Below are positions 21,513-32,448 of a stretch of DNA of 64,000 nt, piece after piece; position 1 is the stretch's first letter, and each line of letters begins with the position of its first letter. The DNA is from Babesia bovis T2Bo (taxonomy: Eukaryota > Apicomplexa > Aconoidasida > Piroplasmida > Babesiidae). A program made the translations under genes and the position numbers. The stretch covers positions 357,001-421,000 of the forward strand of contig NC_010575.1 in assembly GCF_000165395.2 (NCBI RefSeq). The letters run 5' to 3'. A model generated the notes under the pieces. That model saw nothing but the letters and a program-made list of their open reading frames with translations, made no database searches and had not been told where the DNA came from.

Positions 21513-23115
21513 TGCATATATATAAACAATACATTCATAAATTAATATAGAATTTCATATAGTTATATTCAGATTTCCAACATTTGTTCATACATGGCAG
21601 ATCTTATGTTGAAAATTCTAAACGTTAACAATATGTAGATCTACCATAGAGAATGTATATTCATACAATATGGATAGTGTTTTCAATATAAAAATTAGTT
21701 TGTCTTACTACTGCAAAATTTCTAACTGATTCGAAAGTTGGGTTAATACATTATCATGTTGATGTAATTTCACCATTTACACTGCTGCTCAATTCTCATA
21801 CAATTTTCAATATATAATATATATTATTGACACTTGCAGTAGATTTACCCTCATTGTGATGATTTTAAATGGGACACCATATCGTTTAACGGTAAGGTAT
21901 GGCATTTAATATGGATATGTATCAGAATAAATCGATAAAATACAATAACTGATGGATTAATGGCGCATAAAATGCATATGCATAATAAACTTTGTTTATA
22001 CATCTCTTGTGATATGCGTAAATATTTCCCATCATTGGATCGGATAACCCATGGACAGAAAGGTGATATTTGTATTAATCTATTAGACATGCCATGCATC
22101 ATGATGCAGTCTATACATAAAATTTATATGTTGAGGAAATCGGGATCAAAAGTAAGAAAAACATAATTTCATCATACCTATCACATATCCCCAACAATAT
22201 GGTTTTAACCATCTGACTTCTTTTTGTTTTGACAACTTGTTCGTCTTATGTGATACTAAAATACATTATGGTATTAGGATAATAAGTCGTAATAAAAAAT
22301 TATGAATGACAGGCATAGGGATTAAGGTTACGATTGGATGCAGAATAAAAAACAATTTAGGAATATATACTTTAGAGACATGATACACTCCTAAAGTACC
22401 ATTTCTTCACTTAAAATGTGACTCATAACTCAAACAATGAAATGATGACTGAGAAAAATGACATTAAGAAATCATGGAGACCAACAAAGCAGCAATATGG
22501 ACACTAATTTTAACGAAAGGATAACATTATTTTTTGATTCAGCCTTGAAAAAAAGATAATGAACTAAAGATTATTCTCCATGATGCCCACCAATTTGGAT
22601 TATCCTATATAACATTCCAAGGCATATATGTAGTTTAGAATTACACTACCAGAATACACATTTAGAAAATCCTGCTAGCTGATGCCTAAAACTGACATTT
22701 AATGATGCATTAGCTTAAGAAGGAAGGAAACTGGCGATTGAGTACACCTAATTTTAATCAATGCGTGCCGTGCACATAGACAACTATAAAAATGAGATCT
22801 GGCGTTACTCCATATAAAAGTACACCGAATTACGTCAAAATATCGATGTGTAAAGGAAACTTTTTATGAAGTATCACACCTACCACATATGATGGACTGG
22901 TCTGCGCGTAGCGCTCGGCGTACTGACTTTGCCACTTGCGCCGGTTGGCGGTGCTGAATCTCAAGGCAACAATATTTCTAGACACGCGAGAATCAGATGG
23001 ATCGCGTAAAGTTGTCTTCTGAGTCTAATTACATTCGGTTTATTACTATCAGGTCCCCTTATCGTGTGTACGATTCTCATGGGTTACCGCAGTTTTAAGA
23101 CACACATAAGATACC
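21513..23115. other. AT-rich intergenic region, no gene seen
   Basis: About 1.6 kb, the longest gene-free stretch of the window, between the ASP5 start (-) and the deubiquitinase start (+). Rich in AT runs (many TATA and AATAT words) from about 21530 to 22860, with a somewhat more GC-rich end near 22900-23060. Two overlapping short frames near 21851..22166 look like chance. It may hold divergent promoters and leaders. Confidence 0.5.
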
Positions 23116-26100
23116 ATGACAGATAGGTGGAAAGATAACGTTAGTCCTTGGGCTATAGGGGAACGAAGGTCACTTTTTGCAACTAAAAGAGCCGGTCAAC
23201 TCCATCGTAATGGGTTATCAAATGGAGGTATGAAAATGCATGAAAACTCTGAACGCCAACCACGTTTATGGAGCAAATTATCCTCTTCTGTAATAAATGG
23301 AAGCGACTCTGCTGCATCCAGACCGGATCAGGGGTCGTTTACAACTGACTCAAGCAGGAGGGATCCTTCGTCAATTCCCGGAAACTCAAGGATTATTTCA
23401 ACTGTTGACACAACCAAGAGAGCTGATGACAATGCAAAATCGGATGAATATCGACATTTTCAGGAAATTCCTGCTGTTGATGAAATCGTACATCTGCTTC
23501 CCGATACGTATTCGGAAAAGCTTATGATACAGCTGATAGATGATCGATTATCATCCCCCAAACCTCACAAGACTAACTCTATAGATGCTGAATCGCGTGA
23601 GACTACCGCGGATGGAGAAGCACTGACTGATAGATTATCATCAATAAGAGACTTAGAACCTCCTTTGGAGGAAATTCCTGTGGAGGACACTACACATGAT
23701 ATACAGGAACCAGCTGGTAAAGCCGCAGATTTTATCGCAAGAGTAGGATCCAATCCATTTGCCATATTCCGATTGAAACACGCTCGCAGCGTTGTGAATG
23801 TTGGAGAAACAGAGCTATCCCATGTGAAAGCTGTTATATTATCTAAACGTCACTCACCAGAGGAACTACATTCCCTTTTTAAGTCTTCGATATCTGTAAC
23901 AAACGTGCAGATGATGCGCCTTATATTGCAGTTTCTGCAAGATATAATGCTTACTGATATCACATATCGTGAATTGTGCGTTCGTATGATGGAGACTGCG
24001 CTGGTTTATCATCCAGACGAATTAGTTCAATGCTTTTCTTGTGTTCACATTGCAACACTGTTCGAACCAGAAGTAAATGACGATGTAGGCGGTAGATTCA
24101 TTAGACTGTTCCTGTCTTACAAGGCTACATTTGGGGCATGTGGCAAACAGGATGCAGGTGTACCTACGTGGGTTAACAGCAAAGGATATTTCTGTTACGA
24201 TACAGAAAATGCTGACACATCCGATCTCCCACCTGTTCCACCACGAATGATTTCATCCTATAACAACTTTCAAGTTGAAACAGAAGGACTGGATGGTACA
24301 AAAGTACGTAATGCTAAATACCCTCCCTTTGCCGGATCAGATAATAACCCCTTTATCGGTTATGGTAGAATAGAATCATTGACTCTTTTGAAGATATGTG
24401 CTGACAGAGCGGGTGTATCGTCAGTATTTGACATTCCTGCTTCTAGACTACGTGATTGGGTTTGTACCATATGGTATGAACTGCCTGCAACACGGCCATG
24501 CTTACCTTTGATGATGACATGCATAAATTGGATAAATGCTTGTGATGACCCTATGTTCCTCAAAGATGCAGCTTTTGCGTTACTTAAAAAGGAATTGAGC
24601 CTTAGGGGTGATTTTGAAGGAGGGCGACTCCTGATGTTGGATCTTTTATCCTTTATGGCAAAACGCTGTGGCGTTGCCAGTGTTGAGCTCAGCAGGATTG
24701 TTGACATGTTAGCTGAGGGAGAGGACAATATTTTATACGCTGTCTTAGATTCCATTATATCAAACAACTTCACCGAAGATTCTATGCTTAACCTTTGGTG
24801 TCTATTATGCATTCTTCCATGGCCAGTTTCTTCGCCAGACAGTGCAATATGCCGGCTGCTTTCATCAACATTTTTGATCTATTATCAGCTTGCCTATAAT
24901 GCTCTAAGGGATGAGGGACCGTCTATACACTTCAAAACAAATCCAATGGGACTTATAGAAAATGCTCTGCGGATATGTGTATGCCGTTGTTCGTCACCAA
25001 TACTATCAAAGGATGCATTATTGCAGACGATACTTCTTGTAGAACTATCGCCTCTACCCGCGGTAAAAATGACCAATGCACCTTTGATTTTATCCAGCTT
25101 ATGTCCATTTCTTTGGAAGTGTCACTTTGTTTGGTCTAATTGTGGACGTGATGCTGATAAGGATAGCATAATCGCTTTGCGCCATCTATACAACGTTTTG
25201 CGCACGTGTGTGTTTTGTGAACCTTTGAACAGTGCTTCTGATGAATTGGGGACCCGCAAAGTACCAATATTTCCTCGTGTTCAATTCGAGTCTGATGAAA
25301 CGATGTCCGCAGATGTTGAGAGTTTCATTGGGGCTTCGAAAACACTGGACCCTTCGTTGAGTGATACCCCTAATGAAGTGATAGAGGAACAAGTAATGCC
25401 TGAAGTAAAGATTCCAGTTTCGAAGACAATTTTAGACAGACCACGCGGACTTCGCAATTTGGGTAACACTTGTTATTACAACAGTATGCTCCAAGCTCTG
25501 TTTCATACACGAGGTTTTGTTCACGGTCTGTTTGAACTATCCGAAGAGAATGATTATGTATCGGTATATAAGCGTATCTTCCACAAACTTATGAAGCGTG
25601 GGAAAAAAGTGTTTGATCCTCGTAGTGGTTATAAGATGCTCCCCTCTCAGTGGACATCCCGTTGTGAACAACAAGATGTAACTGAAACTTTAGCCCATGT
25701 TATGGAGGAACTTGATCCGACATTATCATTACGACGGCGGATATTCGCTGGGTTAGTTCTTCGTCGTGTGAAGTGCCTAGGATGTGGTAATTTAAGTGAC
25801 AACCGAGAGGTTGTAATGGATTTTACATTTCCTGTGAATGGTTTGCGTAGCATACAGGCCATGTTTGATGATTTTTGCAAAATAGAGACACTTCGTGGCG
25901 GTAACCGTTATTTTTGTTCGAAATGCGATTCCTACCGCCGTGCAGAGATGTGGAACGTTATTGCATCACCACCTGCCCATTTGATGATTGTTCTGAGTCG
26001 TCATATGTGGCCCATGGGCTCCAAAGCTCAAGGAGTTCACTCCGGTGCTGGTAAACTGCTGGAGCACATCACTATCAACGACAAGCTGCAAATATATGAC

Positions 26101-26337
26101 TTTGATTACACTCTTTATGGGAGTATTTTCCATGTTGGTGTCGATGCATCATCTGGTCATTACTACTTTGTTGGTCGTGATAGTGAGGGCTACAGCAAAT
26201 GGTACATTTGCGATGATTCTCAGGTCCGCGAGGTTAACGAGACGACGGTGAACGACATAAGCCAAAACACGTACAATTCTGATGTGCCATATGTCTTATT
26301 TTACCGTTGTGCCCAGGCTCCTCCTACCCCGCTTTAA
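23116..26337 (+). CDS. Ubiquitin carboxyl-terminal hydrolase (USP family, USP35/38-like layout)
   Basis: Single exon, 1073 residues. The N-terminal ~750 residues are helical and without motifs, resembling the HEAT-like half of USP35/38-type enzymes. The C-terminal third is a USP catalytic domain: Cys box GLRNLGNTCYYNSMLQ (catalytic Cys 786), the QQDVTE segment, a zinc-binding C887-x2-C890 and C934-x2-C937, and the His box with SSGHYYFV (His 1015) followed by WYICDDSQV. The enzyme removes ubiquitin from proteins; target unknown. Start chosen as the first ATG of the frame. The N-terminal 200 residues are polar and low in hydrophobics. Family is firm, subfamily is inference. Confidence 0.9.
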   Translation: MTDRWKDNVSPWAIGERRSLFATKRAGQLHRNGLSNGGMKMHENSERQPRLWSKLSSSVINGSDSAASRPDQGSFTTDSSRRDPSSIPGNSRIISTVDTTKRADDNAKSDEYRHFQEIPAVDEIVHLLPDTYSEKLMIQLIDDRLSSPKPHKTNSIDAESRETTADGEALTDRLSSIRDLEPPLEEIPVEDTTHDIQEPAGKAADFIARVGSNPFAIFRLKHARSVVNVGETELSHVKAVILSKRHSPEELHSLFKSSISVTNVQMMRLILQFLQDIMLTDITYRELCVRMMETALVYHPDELVQCFSCVHIATLFEPEVNDDVGGRFIRLFLSYKATFGACGKQDAGVPTWVNSKGYFCYDTENADTSDLPPVPPRMISSYNNFQVETEGLDGTKVRNAKYPPFAGSDNNPFIGYGRIESLTLLKICADRAGVSSVFDIPASRLRDWVCTIWYELPATRPCLPLMMTCINWINACDDPMFLKDAAFALLKKELSLRGDFEGGRLLMLDLLSFMAKRCGVASVELSRIVDMLAEGEDNILYAVLDSIISNNFTEDSMLNLWCLLCILPWPVSSPDSAICRLLSSTFLIYYQLAYNALRDEGPSIHFKTNPMGLIENALRICVCRCSSPILSKDALLQTILLVELSPLPAVKMTNAPLILSSLCPFLWKCHFVWSNCGRDADKDSIIALRHLYNVLRTCVFCEPLNSASDELGTRKVPIFPRVQFESDETMSADVESFIGASKTLDPSLSDTPNEVIEEQVMPEVKIPVSKTILDRPRGLRNLGNTCYYNSMLQALFHTRGFVHGLFELSEENDYVSVYKRIFHKLMKRGKKVFDPRSGYKMLPSQWTSRCEQQDVTETLAHVMEELDPTLSLRRRIFAGLVLRRVKCLGCGNLSDNREVVMDFTFPVNGLRSIQAMFDDFCKIETLRGGNRYFCSKCDSYRRAEMWNVIASPPAHLMIVLSRHMWPMGSKAQGVHSGAGKLLEHITINDKLQIYDFDYTLYGSIFHVGVDASSGHYYFVGRDSEGYSKWYICDDSQVREVNETTVNDISQNTYNSDVPYVLFYRCAQAPPTPL

Positions 26338-26421
26338 TCCAAATGGGATTCCTTTATTGTTCGTCTTACGATAACAACAGTTTGTTAAATCTGCAGTCAT
26401 AATTTGACTGTATTTCTTAAT

Positions 26422-27793
26422 ATGCTAAAATTATTATTTTTAATACTGCTTTCATCATTTACACAGTGTCTAGTTATCCAACATATAGGTTACATAGGTC
26501 AATGGCCCCGCGACGTTGCTACAGCAAATAGCTACTTTAAAGGACGATACAGAAGCAATACCACATCTAATCAGGTGTTATTGGCAACGCCATCGAGTGA
26601 TGTGTGCGATAACAATGGCGCGCATATAAATGATTCCGCCAGTACACCAATACAGGATAATGTAGAGAAGACGGTGTTTTTATTAGAGCCACGAGGCTTT
26701 TGTGCTGGAGTTCGCCGTGCAATAGAGACTGTAGAAGAGGCTGTTAGAATATTTGGTCCTCCTATTTACGTAAAACATGAGATTGTTCACAACGAGTTTG
26801 TTTGCAATACTTTGAAGGTATGTCTAATCACTTGTTATGTCAGTAGATTGCAGAAAAAAGGGGTAATATTTATTGAAGACATTGAAACAGTTCCTGAAGG
26901 AAGTATATTAGTTTTATCTGCCCATGGAGTGCCACCGTCAGTTCACGAGATGGTTAAGAAACGCAATCTCGTTGAGATTGATGCCTCATGCCCACTTGTG
27001 AACAAAGTCCATGTCTACGTAAGGAAGAAGGCAGAGGAAGGGTACAAAATTATATTGATAGGGCACAAATCACATGGTAAGTTATGTTGCTATCTTTGCA
27101 TTATTTTTAGTTGAAACCATTGGCACATTGGGCGAAGCTCCCGATGTCACTACAGTGGTGGAAACTGTGGATGACGTGGACCGTTTAGAATATAGTCGGG
27201 ATACTCCTCTATTTTATGCAACACAGACGACGCTTAGTGTTGATGATTGCAAGATAATAAAGGACCGTTTGCTGGAGCGTTTCCCCTGGATTGAGACAAT
27301 TCCTAGTGGTTCCATTTGCTATGCTACGACCAACAGACAATTTGCTGTTCGTGATGCGTGCAATTTTTGCGATTTGGTATTAGTTGTTGGCAGCAGTTTG
27401 TCTTCAAATGCGAATCGTTTGGTTGACACCGCTAATCTACGCAACGTACGTGCCCATTTAATACCGAATGCTGATGCCATCACCGAAGAGTTGATTGGTG
27501 ATGCTCGTAAAATCGCATTGTCCGCTTCCGCTTCAACTCCAGATGAGCTAACTGCGGATGTAGTTAAGAAGTTGGCCGTTCCACCATACAATTACAATAT
27601 TGAGATCTATCATAGTTGCGATGAGCGTGTACCAAAGTGGAGATTACCAAGGTAAGCAACATGCCATATGTGCTGATGTCAAAATTACTACAGAAACTTG
27701 GAACTCTACATCAAGGAACATGATGCAAAGATGCAGGCAAATCTAGAATCATCACTAGTGTCGCCCCCTGTAAGCCCGGGTGTCAGCACATAA
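26422..27793 (+). CDS. ISPH: IspH/LytB, HMBPP reductase, apicoplast-targeted
   Basis: Four exons: 26422..26817, 26854..27076, 27111..27651, 27694..27793; introns 36, 34 and 42 nt; 419 residues. The enzyme core starts at about residue 85 with LLEPRGFCAGVRRAIETVEE (Fe-S ligand Cys 94), then DASCPLVNKVHVYV (Cys 178) and ICYATTNRQ (Cys 276), the three cysteines of the [4Fe-4S] cluster, plus EVAPD-like text before VETVDDVDRL. It makes IPP and DMAPP in the last step of the MEP pathway. A hydrophobic N-terminal leader (MLKLLFLILLSSFTQC) and a polar extension before the core fit a bipartite apicoplast signal. The first intron is in frame if retained and would insert 12 residues between NTLK and KKGVIF; splicing restores the family alignment. 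Confidence 0.93.
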
Positions 27794-27865
27794 GTATCAA
27801 TCATAGATGTTGTTACACAGCATTGACCGATAATTTTTGTGTAAAATTTACATTAGAAATGTCGG

Positions 27866-28775
27866 TTAAACATCTCTGACGACAGCATTTTCTTGCCAGA
27901 ATGCGACCGATTTAAGGTAAGCTTCATGGTCCAGGGGCACTCCACTTCCGCCTTCAGTGATCATTGTGTTCCGGAACATAGTTATCGGCAACATGGGTAT
28001 TTCATGTTCCACATTTTGCGGTTTGATCGACACTACATAGTAATCATAATCATCCTCTGGCACATGTTCATTACGCGCATTATTTTCCTTAATAACTTGC
28101 TCTCGTGAGTAAAGAATTACATCGAGATAACTAGCTCGAACTAGTTCCTTCTCAACGGTTGATTTAGGAAACCATCTAGATAAAACAGGCAGTTCTGTTT
28201 TTGTTCGTGCTACGTATCCAGATCTGCTGTGATTATATTTCATTGCCATAGTTCATACCTGAGAAGATGGATATTTTCATTGGTGATAGGAAGGTAGCCA
28301 GCGGTTACATCTGTAAAGTTTTCCACAAATAGATGTTTACAAAACGGGGCATATCCATCTGTTAATTTAGCCTCTCCCCTTTTAAGGCGTGATACTAGCT
28401 GTATGTATAATATAAGAACATTAGGTAACCGATACCTCCTTAAGAAATGTTTCCTTTGTACAGGGTATATAATTATCTTGCTTTTGATCAAACTGCTTGT
28501 AGCAGTATGGTTCTGAACAATTTAATTCTGAGCAATGTATGCATACCTAATCCTACTGTGAAATTGAAAGAATTGGAGCCCATTTTCGATTGCATATGAG
28601 TTTTATACGTGTGTTTTATTACTTTATGTACATTTTTGTCACATGCGGATGGCAGCTGTGACACGGATTTAAAAAATGTGTTGCCTGTATTGATGAGACG
28701 GAAGGACATGGAATGTAGGATGAAATTAAAATTGATAGCAAAGAATGACAATGGCACTATATGTCTAAACAGCAT
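27866..28775 (-). CDS. DUF3228-like conserved protein
   Basis: Four exons: 28547..28775, 28436..28512, 28259..28398, 27866..28223; introns 34, 37 and 35 nt; 267 residues. The conserved text is EPYCYKQF, LVSRLKRGEAKLTDGYAPFC, KHLFVENFTD, RSGYVARTKTELPVLSRWFP, RASYLDVILYSREQVIKEN, PMLPITMFRNTM and SGVPLDHEAYLKSVAFW, which I recognise as the pattern of a eukaryotic protein family of unknown function (DUF3228). No catalytic role is known to me. Start is uncertain: ATG at 28709 (MSFRLINTG) would be the shorter choice and 28775 the longer, which adds a hydrophobic leader. It is 72 nt from the opposing IspH stop. Confidence 0.78.
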
Positions 28776-28953
28776 GATCCGAATCACAATATTTTTTTTT
28801 GTTTCTAAAATGTGTCAGATTGAATATTTGAGCATGGCATTGTCGCACACTGGGTCTTCTTGGGGTTTTCTAATGATTGAATGACCACACATAAAACCGA
28901 ACTCATTGCACATAGATTGCTGGCTATTCAGTGCGTTAGATACAGTGTTCAAA

Positions 28954-31116
28954 ATGCGCGACATGTTGCGTTTTTTTGTCCGCTCTCTCGGGAGGTCGGC
29001 AACCTATGCAAGGCAATATGGCTCAAAGTTGCGAAATGTAGTGAATTATACTACCTACAAAGCCCAAAAGACTACGCCAATATCTTCAGTACATTTAGTT
29101 GCTGCAACAAGTGGAATAACATCATTATTCTTTGCCCAGGGTTGGTAAATATATTATTTTTTTCATATAGTTTTAGATAAGAATACACCTCAGGATTTAG
29201 AGCGTGTGAAGATTGGTAACGTCAGTGATTTTAAGGATGGTGAGATGCGTGAGGTATTAGTCAACGAAGGTATGAGAATGCACGTATATATATCATGATA
29301 TTTAGGTTGTGACCTTCTGCTTGTAACGAAGATAAAAGGCCAAATATACTGCACGGGAGCAAAGTGCCCTCACCATATGGCATCATTAGTTGATGGTATG
29401 TAGTAGATTGTGTTAACACATTTATATAGGTGGTTGCACTGAGGAATATCTCATTTGCCCTAAACACAACGCCAAGTTTGACATCTCCAGCGGTGAATGT
29501 GTAAATGGTAAATATATGCTGTATTCTATGGGCTAATATGCACTATAGGGCCTTGTTTTTCATCTATTCCAAGTTATAAAGTAGAGGTCGAGGGTGATGA
29601 GGTATACGCTTACCTTCCACCATCACCCATTGATGTGAGTCATATGTACCAGTGTCCACATATCTTGCACAGGACGTTGTGGAGCCAAAATGCAAAGTAA
29701 AACCTGGAAAGGATGAGCGTGTATTTGTGATTTGTGGAGGAGGTGCCGCTGCTCATGCTGCTGCTGAGACTTTGCGTTTGGAGGGATTTGGTGGACGTAT
29801 AATTATTTATGGTGATGAGCCACACTTGCCATATTATCGTCCTCATCTTACCAAGCGTATAGAATCCAAAGGATATGCGGAAGTGGCTGAAGAGCAAGCT
29901 TTAAGGTCTCCACTTTGGTATCGTGCTAATCAGGTTGAATATCATGGCGGTAAGCGGGTAACCGCCGTGAGTCACGAAGATAACACGATAACTTTGGAAG
30001 ACGGAACTTCAGTCAAATATGATAAGGTATGTTCACCAAAATGTGCTATCAGATTATTTAGGTACTGGTTGCAACTGGTTCTGTAGCCTTTGTTCTGCCC
30101 ATGAGTCGTGATCTCGGCCCGCTGAAAAACCACTTTACTATTCGTACTGTTGATGATATGGAACGCATTGTGAAATACATTAAACCGAATATGAAAGTGG
30201 TGATTGTTGGCGCCAACTTCGTCGGTTGTGAGATGGCGTCCTCACTGAAGGATAAGCAAGTGAACGTCACCTTGATTACCGACATGGCCGTTCCTATGAG
30301 TAATATCATTGGTGAACGGGGCGGTAGCGCTATAATGAAGCTGTTACAGAAAAATGGTGTAAAGGTGTTGACTAGTGAGATGGTGAAGAACTACAACGTA
30401 AAGGATGGTCGTATTACCCATGTCGTCACTGCCAAAGCTTCAGTGGATGCTGACCTGGTTATAGAGGGTGTCGGTGCAAGGGTTAATATGGATTTACTCA
30501 AGTGCGCACAGAAGAATCGTGACGGTACTGTAAACGTTGACGGTGGCATGCGTTGCGTTGGTTGTCCAGACAACGTCTTCGCTGCTGGTGACATTGTGAC
30601 ATATCCTTACCATATGGATGGTTGGTCCATATTGTATAAAAATTCAACACTATGCAGGTCAAAACATTTCCATTAAACACTGGAACGTCGCTTTACAGCA
30701 TGGCCGTGTAGCAGCTAAATCCATGCTTGGTAAGAAGGCAACTATGAACATGATTCCATTCTTCTGGTCCGAGTTTTTCTACAAGGGCTTTAGGTTAGTA
30801 AATGTGTAGTAGCATTAAACATGCCTATAGGTTTGCCGGGGTTGCAAACGGGGTGGAGGATATTGTATATGAGGGTGATGTGGAGAATTGCAAATTCATT
30901 GCATACTATGTTAAGGCATCCAAGGTATGTGTTGTTCTTCTTTATAAAACGAGTGTATAGGTCATTGCCATGTTAGCTATGGGTATGGACCATATAGGTG
31001 CGCAGCTGGCTGAGGCTATGGAGAAGGGTTGTGCTCCTTCCTACTCGGCACTTAAGCTTGGTGCAGCTAACTCGGACACGATGATGCAATGCTTAAAGAA
31101 GCGTTTGGTCAAGTAG
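28954..31116 (+). CDS. AIFM3: AIFM3-like Rieske [2Fe-2S]/FAD oxidoreductase
   Basis: Ten exons: 28954..29140, 29177..29269, 29306..29395, 29430..29507, 29549..29634, 29673..30026, 30062..30620, 30658..30793, 30831..30924, 30961..31116; nine introns of 34-41 nt; 610 residues. Arg-rich N-terminus without acids (MRDMLRFFVRSLGRSATYAR) fits a mitochondrial presequence. Residues 69-165 are a Rieske domain with C114-x-H116 and C133-x2-H136. Then a pyridine nucleotide-disulphide oxidoreductase fold: FAD site VICGGGAAAHAAAE (about 197-210), NAD site VVIVGANFVGCEMASS, and VFAAGDIV with the C-terminal interface domain. Human AIFM3 is 605 residues with the same order. Electron donors/acceptors are unknown; mitochondrial or apicoplast location is inferred. 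Confidence 0.9.
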
Positions 31117-31317
31117 AATGGATCACATTTGTTTAAAAACCAAACTAAAACAGCTACATCATCGTATAATTCCGGAAATCAACGACATCTTTTTACGAGT
31201 TTGAACGTACTAGCATGTTTTAAGTTTTTTAATTTAAAAGCGATGAGTTTATTTTATTATTCGATTAATGTGACTTATGATACGCACGGTATAAATATCA
31301 TACTTTCGAAACTCATT

Positions 31318-31714
31318 TCAAAAGTTGCGCATAGTTTCGTATGCATCGGTCTCATACGCTGGTAGATTCTGTAGTTCCTTTTGGCGTTCGGCTAAGTCAT
31401 TTGAAATGAAATCTGCGTCGGATGAAAACACGATCGAGTATATTACCCTTTGGATTCTCGTAATGGAATGCCCTTCCGCCGTATACCTCTACGAAGGGCA
31501 GTCGTGCTGCATCGTTGCTGTTGTCTAGAATAACTGTCCCTCTGTAACTCGTCACAGATCCTACCAATTCAACCTACCCATTAGATACTTCATTGGCGTC
31601 ATTATGAGCAACATAAGGCGTCAGTGCTGAATTATTGCGATGTGTTGATGTGCAGCGTCCCAAGTGTGTAAGGGAGCTTAGAAGTGTGACAAAGAAAGAA
31701 ATCCTGTAGACCAT
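31318..31714 (-). CDS. Small secreted protein (107 residues), unknown
   Basis: Reconstructed from three exons too short to stand out: 31613..31714, 31447..31573, 31318..31412; introns 39 and 34 nt; 107 residues. A signal peptide (MVYRISFFVTLLSSLTHLG followed by RCTSTH) opens the first exon. The middle has YVELVGSVTSYRGTVILDNS and FVEVYGGRAFHYENPK, and the tail is acidic (DFISNDLAERQKE...YETDAYETM). The second intron is well supported (GTAATA donor, phase 1, clean frame to a TGA). The first is weaker: its donor is GTTGCT, and an alternative junction around 31560 would change the residues after the signal peptide. It sits on the opposite strand between AIFM3 and the NEP1R1-like gene. Possibly apicoplast or secreted; no family assigned. 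Confidence 0.55.
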
Positions 31715-31927
31715 ATTAGCTCGACTTCATGGTATAGACAGCGTATATTGCATTCATGTTTGTTTTTAAATTAGATGTGTTATCGTCTGCTTTACTAATG
31801 GCGACCTGTGTTGTGGTGATGATGTGTTAAGTACTTGTTGCAAGCAATTTTCATTAATTGTCTTTTTTGCATCAAATGAGACCTATCTGAGGATTGTATT
31901 TGCTTTAAAATAGGTATATATGGGCAG

Positions 31928-32448
31928 ATGGCTTCACAAACCATTGATCGGCGCCCCAAACCACTCTTTCGCGGTATGCTTATTACTGAGCAAATAATAT
32001 GTACAGCGCTAAATCGCCTTGAGCAAACTTTAAATATTGCTTTTGATTCGGAGTTGAAAATACAGCGTCGAGCTAGGTGTAGGTATATGTTCAATTGTTT
32101 AATTTGGAACAGTAATTGCTCTTGTGGTTCTTGTTTCTAGCGTTGCTTCTTTGGTCCACGTCATCCGTAGTCTTATACATGGGTTAGAAAAACACCGTGA
32201 GGTATGACTGTTGGTTTGTAGCTCTTTATTGTTTACAGGTAGCTAAAGAATCGTGGACTGTGCGTTACGTTCCTACTGTTTGTTTTGCTGCTTTCCTCTA
32301 TTTCTTCAAAAGTACTTCATTTCGAAGAAGTCTATTTTGTTCTACCATGTAGGTCATTTTCAGTTTCTACTTCAATCTATTACTTAGATATTTAGAGCGT
32401 CTTAATTTTTCTTTATTAGATTTCAACCTTAGATTCTGCAGCAAGTAG
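31928..32448 (+). CDS. Two-TM membrane protein, candidate NEP1R1/Spo7-like subunit
   Basis: Five exons: 31928..31973, 32007..32078, 32113..32201, 32239..32348, 32388..32448; introns 33, 34, 37 and 39 nt; 125 residues. Pattern: an N-terminal helix (PLFRALNRLEQTLNIAF), basic RRAR, TM1 (IALVVLVSSVASLVHVI), a loop with RSLIHGLEKHREVAKESWT, TM2 (YVPTVCFAAFLYFF), then a soluble tail STIYLERLNFSLLDFNLRF. Length, two TM helices with a basic flank, and the tail pattern recall NEP1-R1 (TMEM188)/Spo7, which activates the lipin phosphatase CTDNEP1 at the nuclear envelope. This is inference from layout, not a motif match. The first intron (33 nt) is in frame if retained, and a further splice after 32445 could replace the final residue with SKRLEFIQ. 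Confidence 0.55.

Noticed and set aside
21851..22166. Two overlapping short frames on opposite strands in the AT-rich gap
   Set aside because: Composition is not protein-like and neither has a supported start or family.
31360..31420. Text resembling the 5' part of U2 snRNA (CCTTTTGG and GGCTAAG)
   Set aside because: Only fragments match, the branch-recognition and Sm-site sequences are absent, and the segment lies in a coding exon of the small secreted protein.
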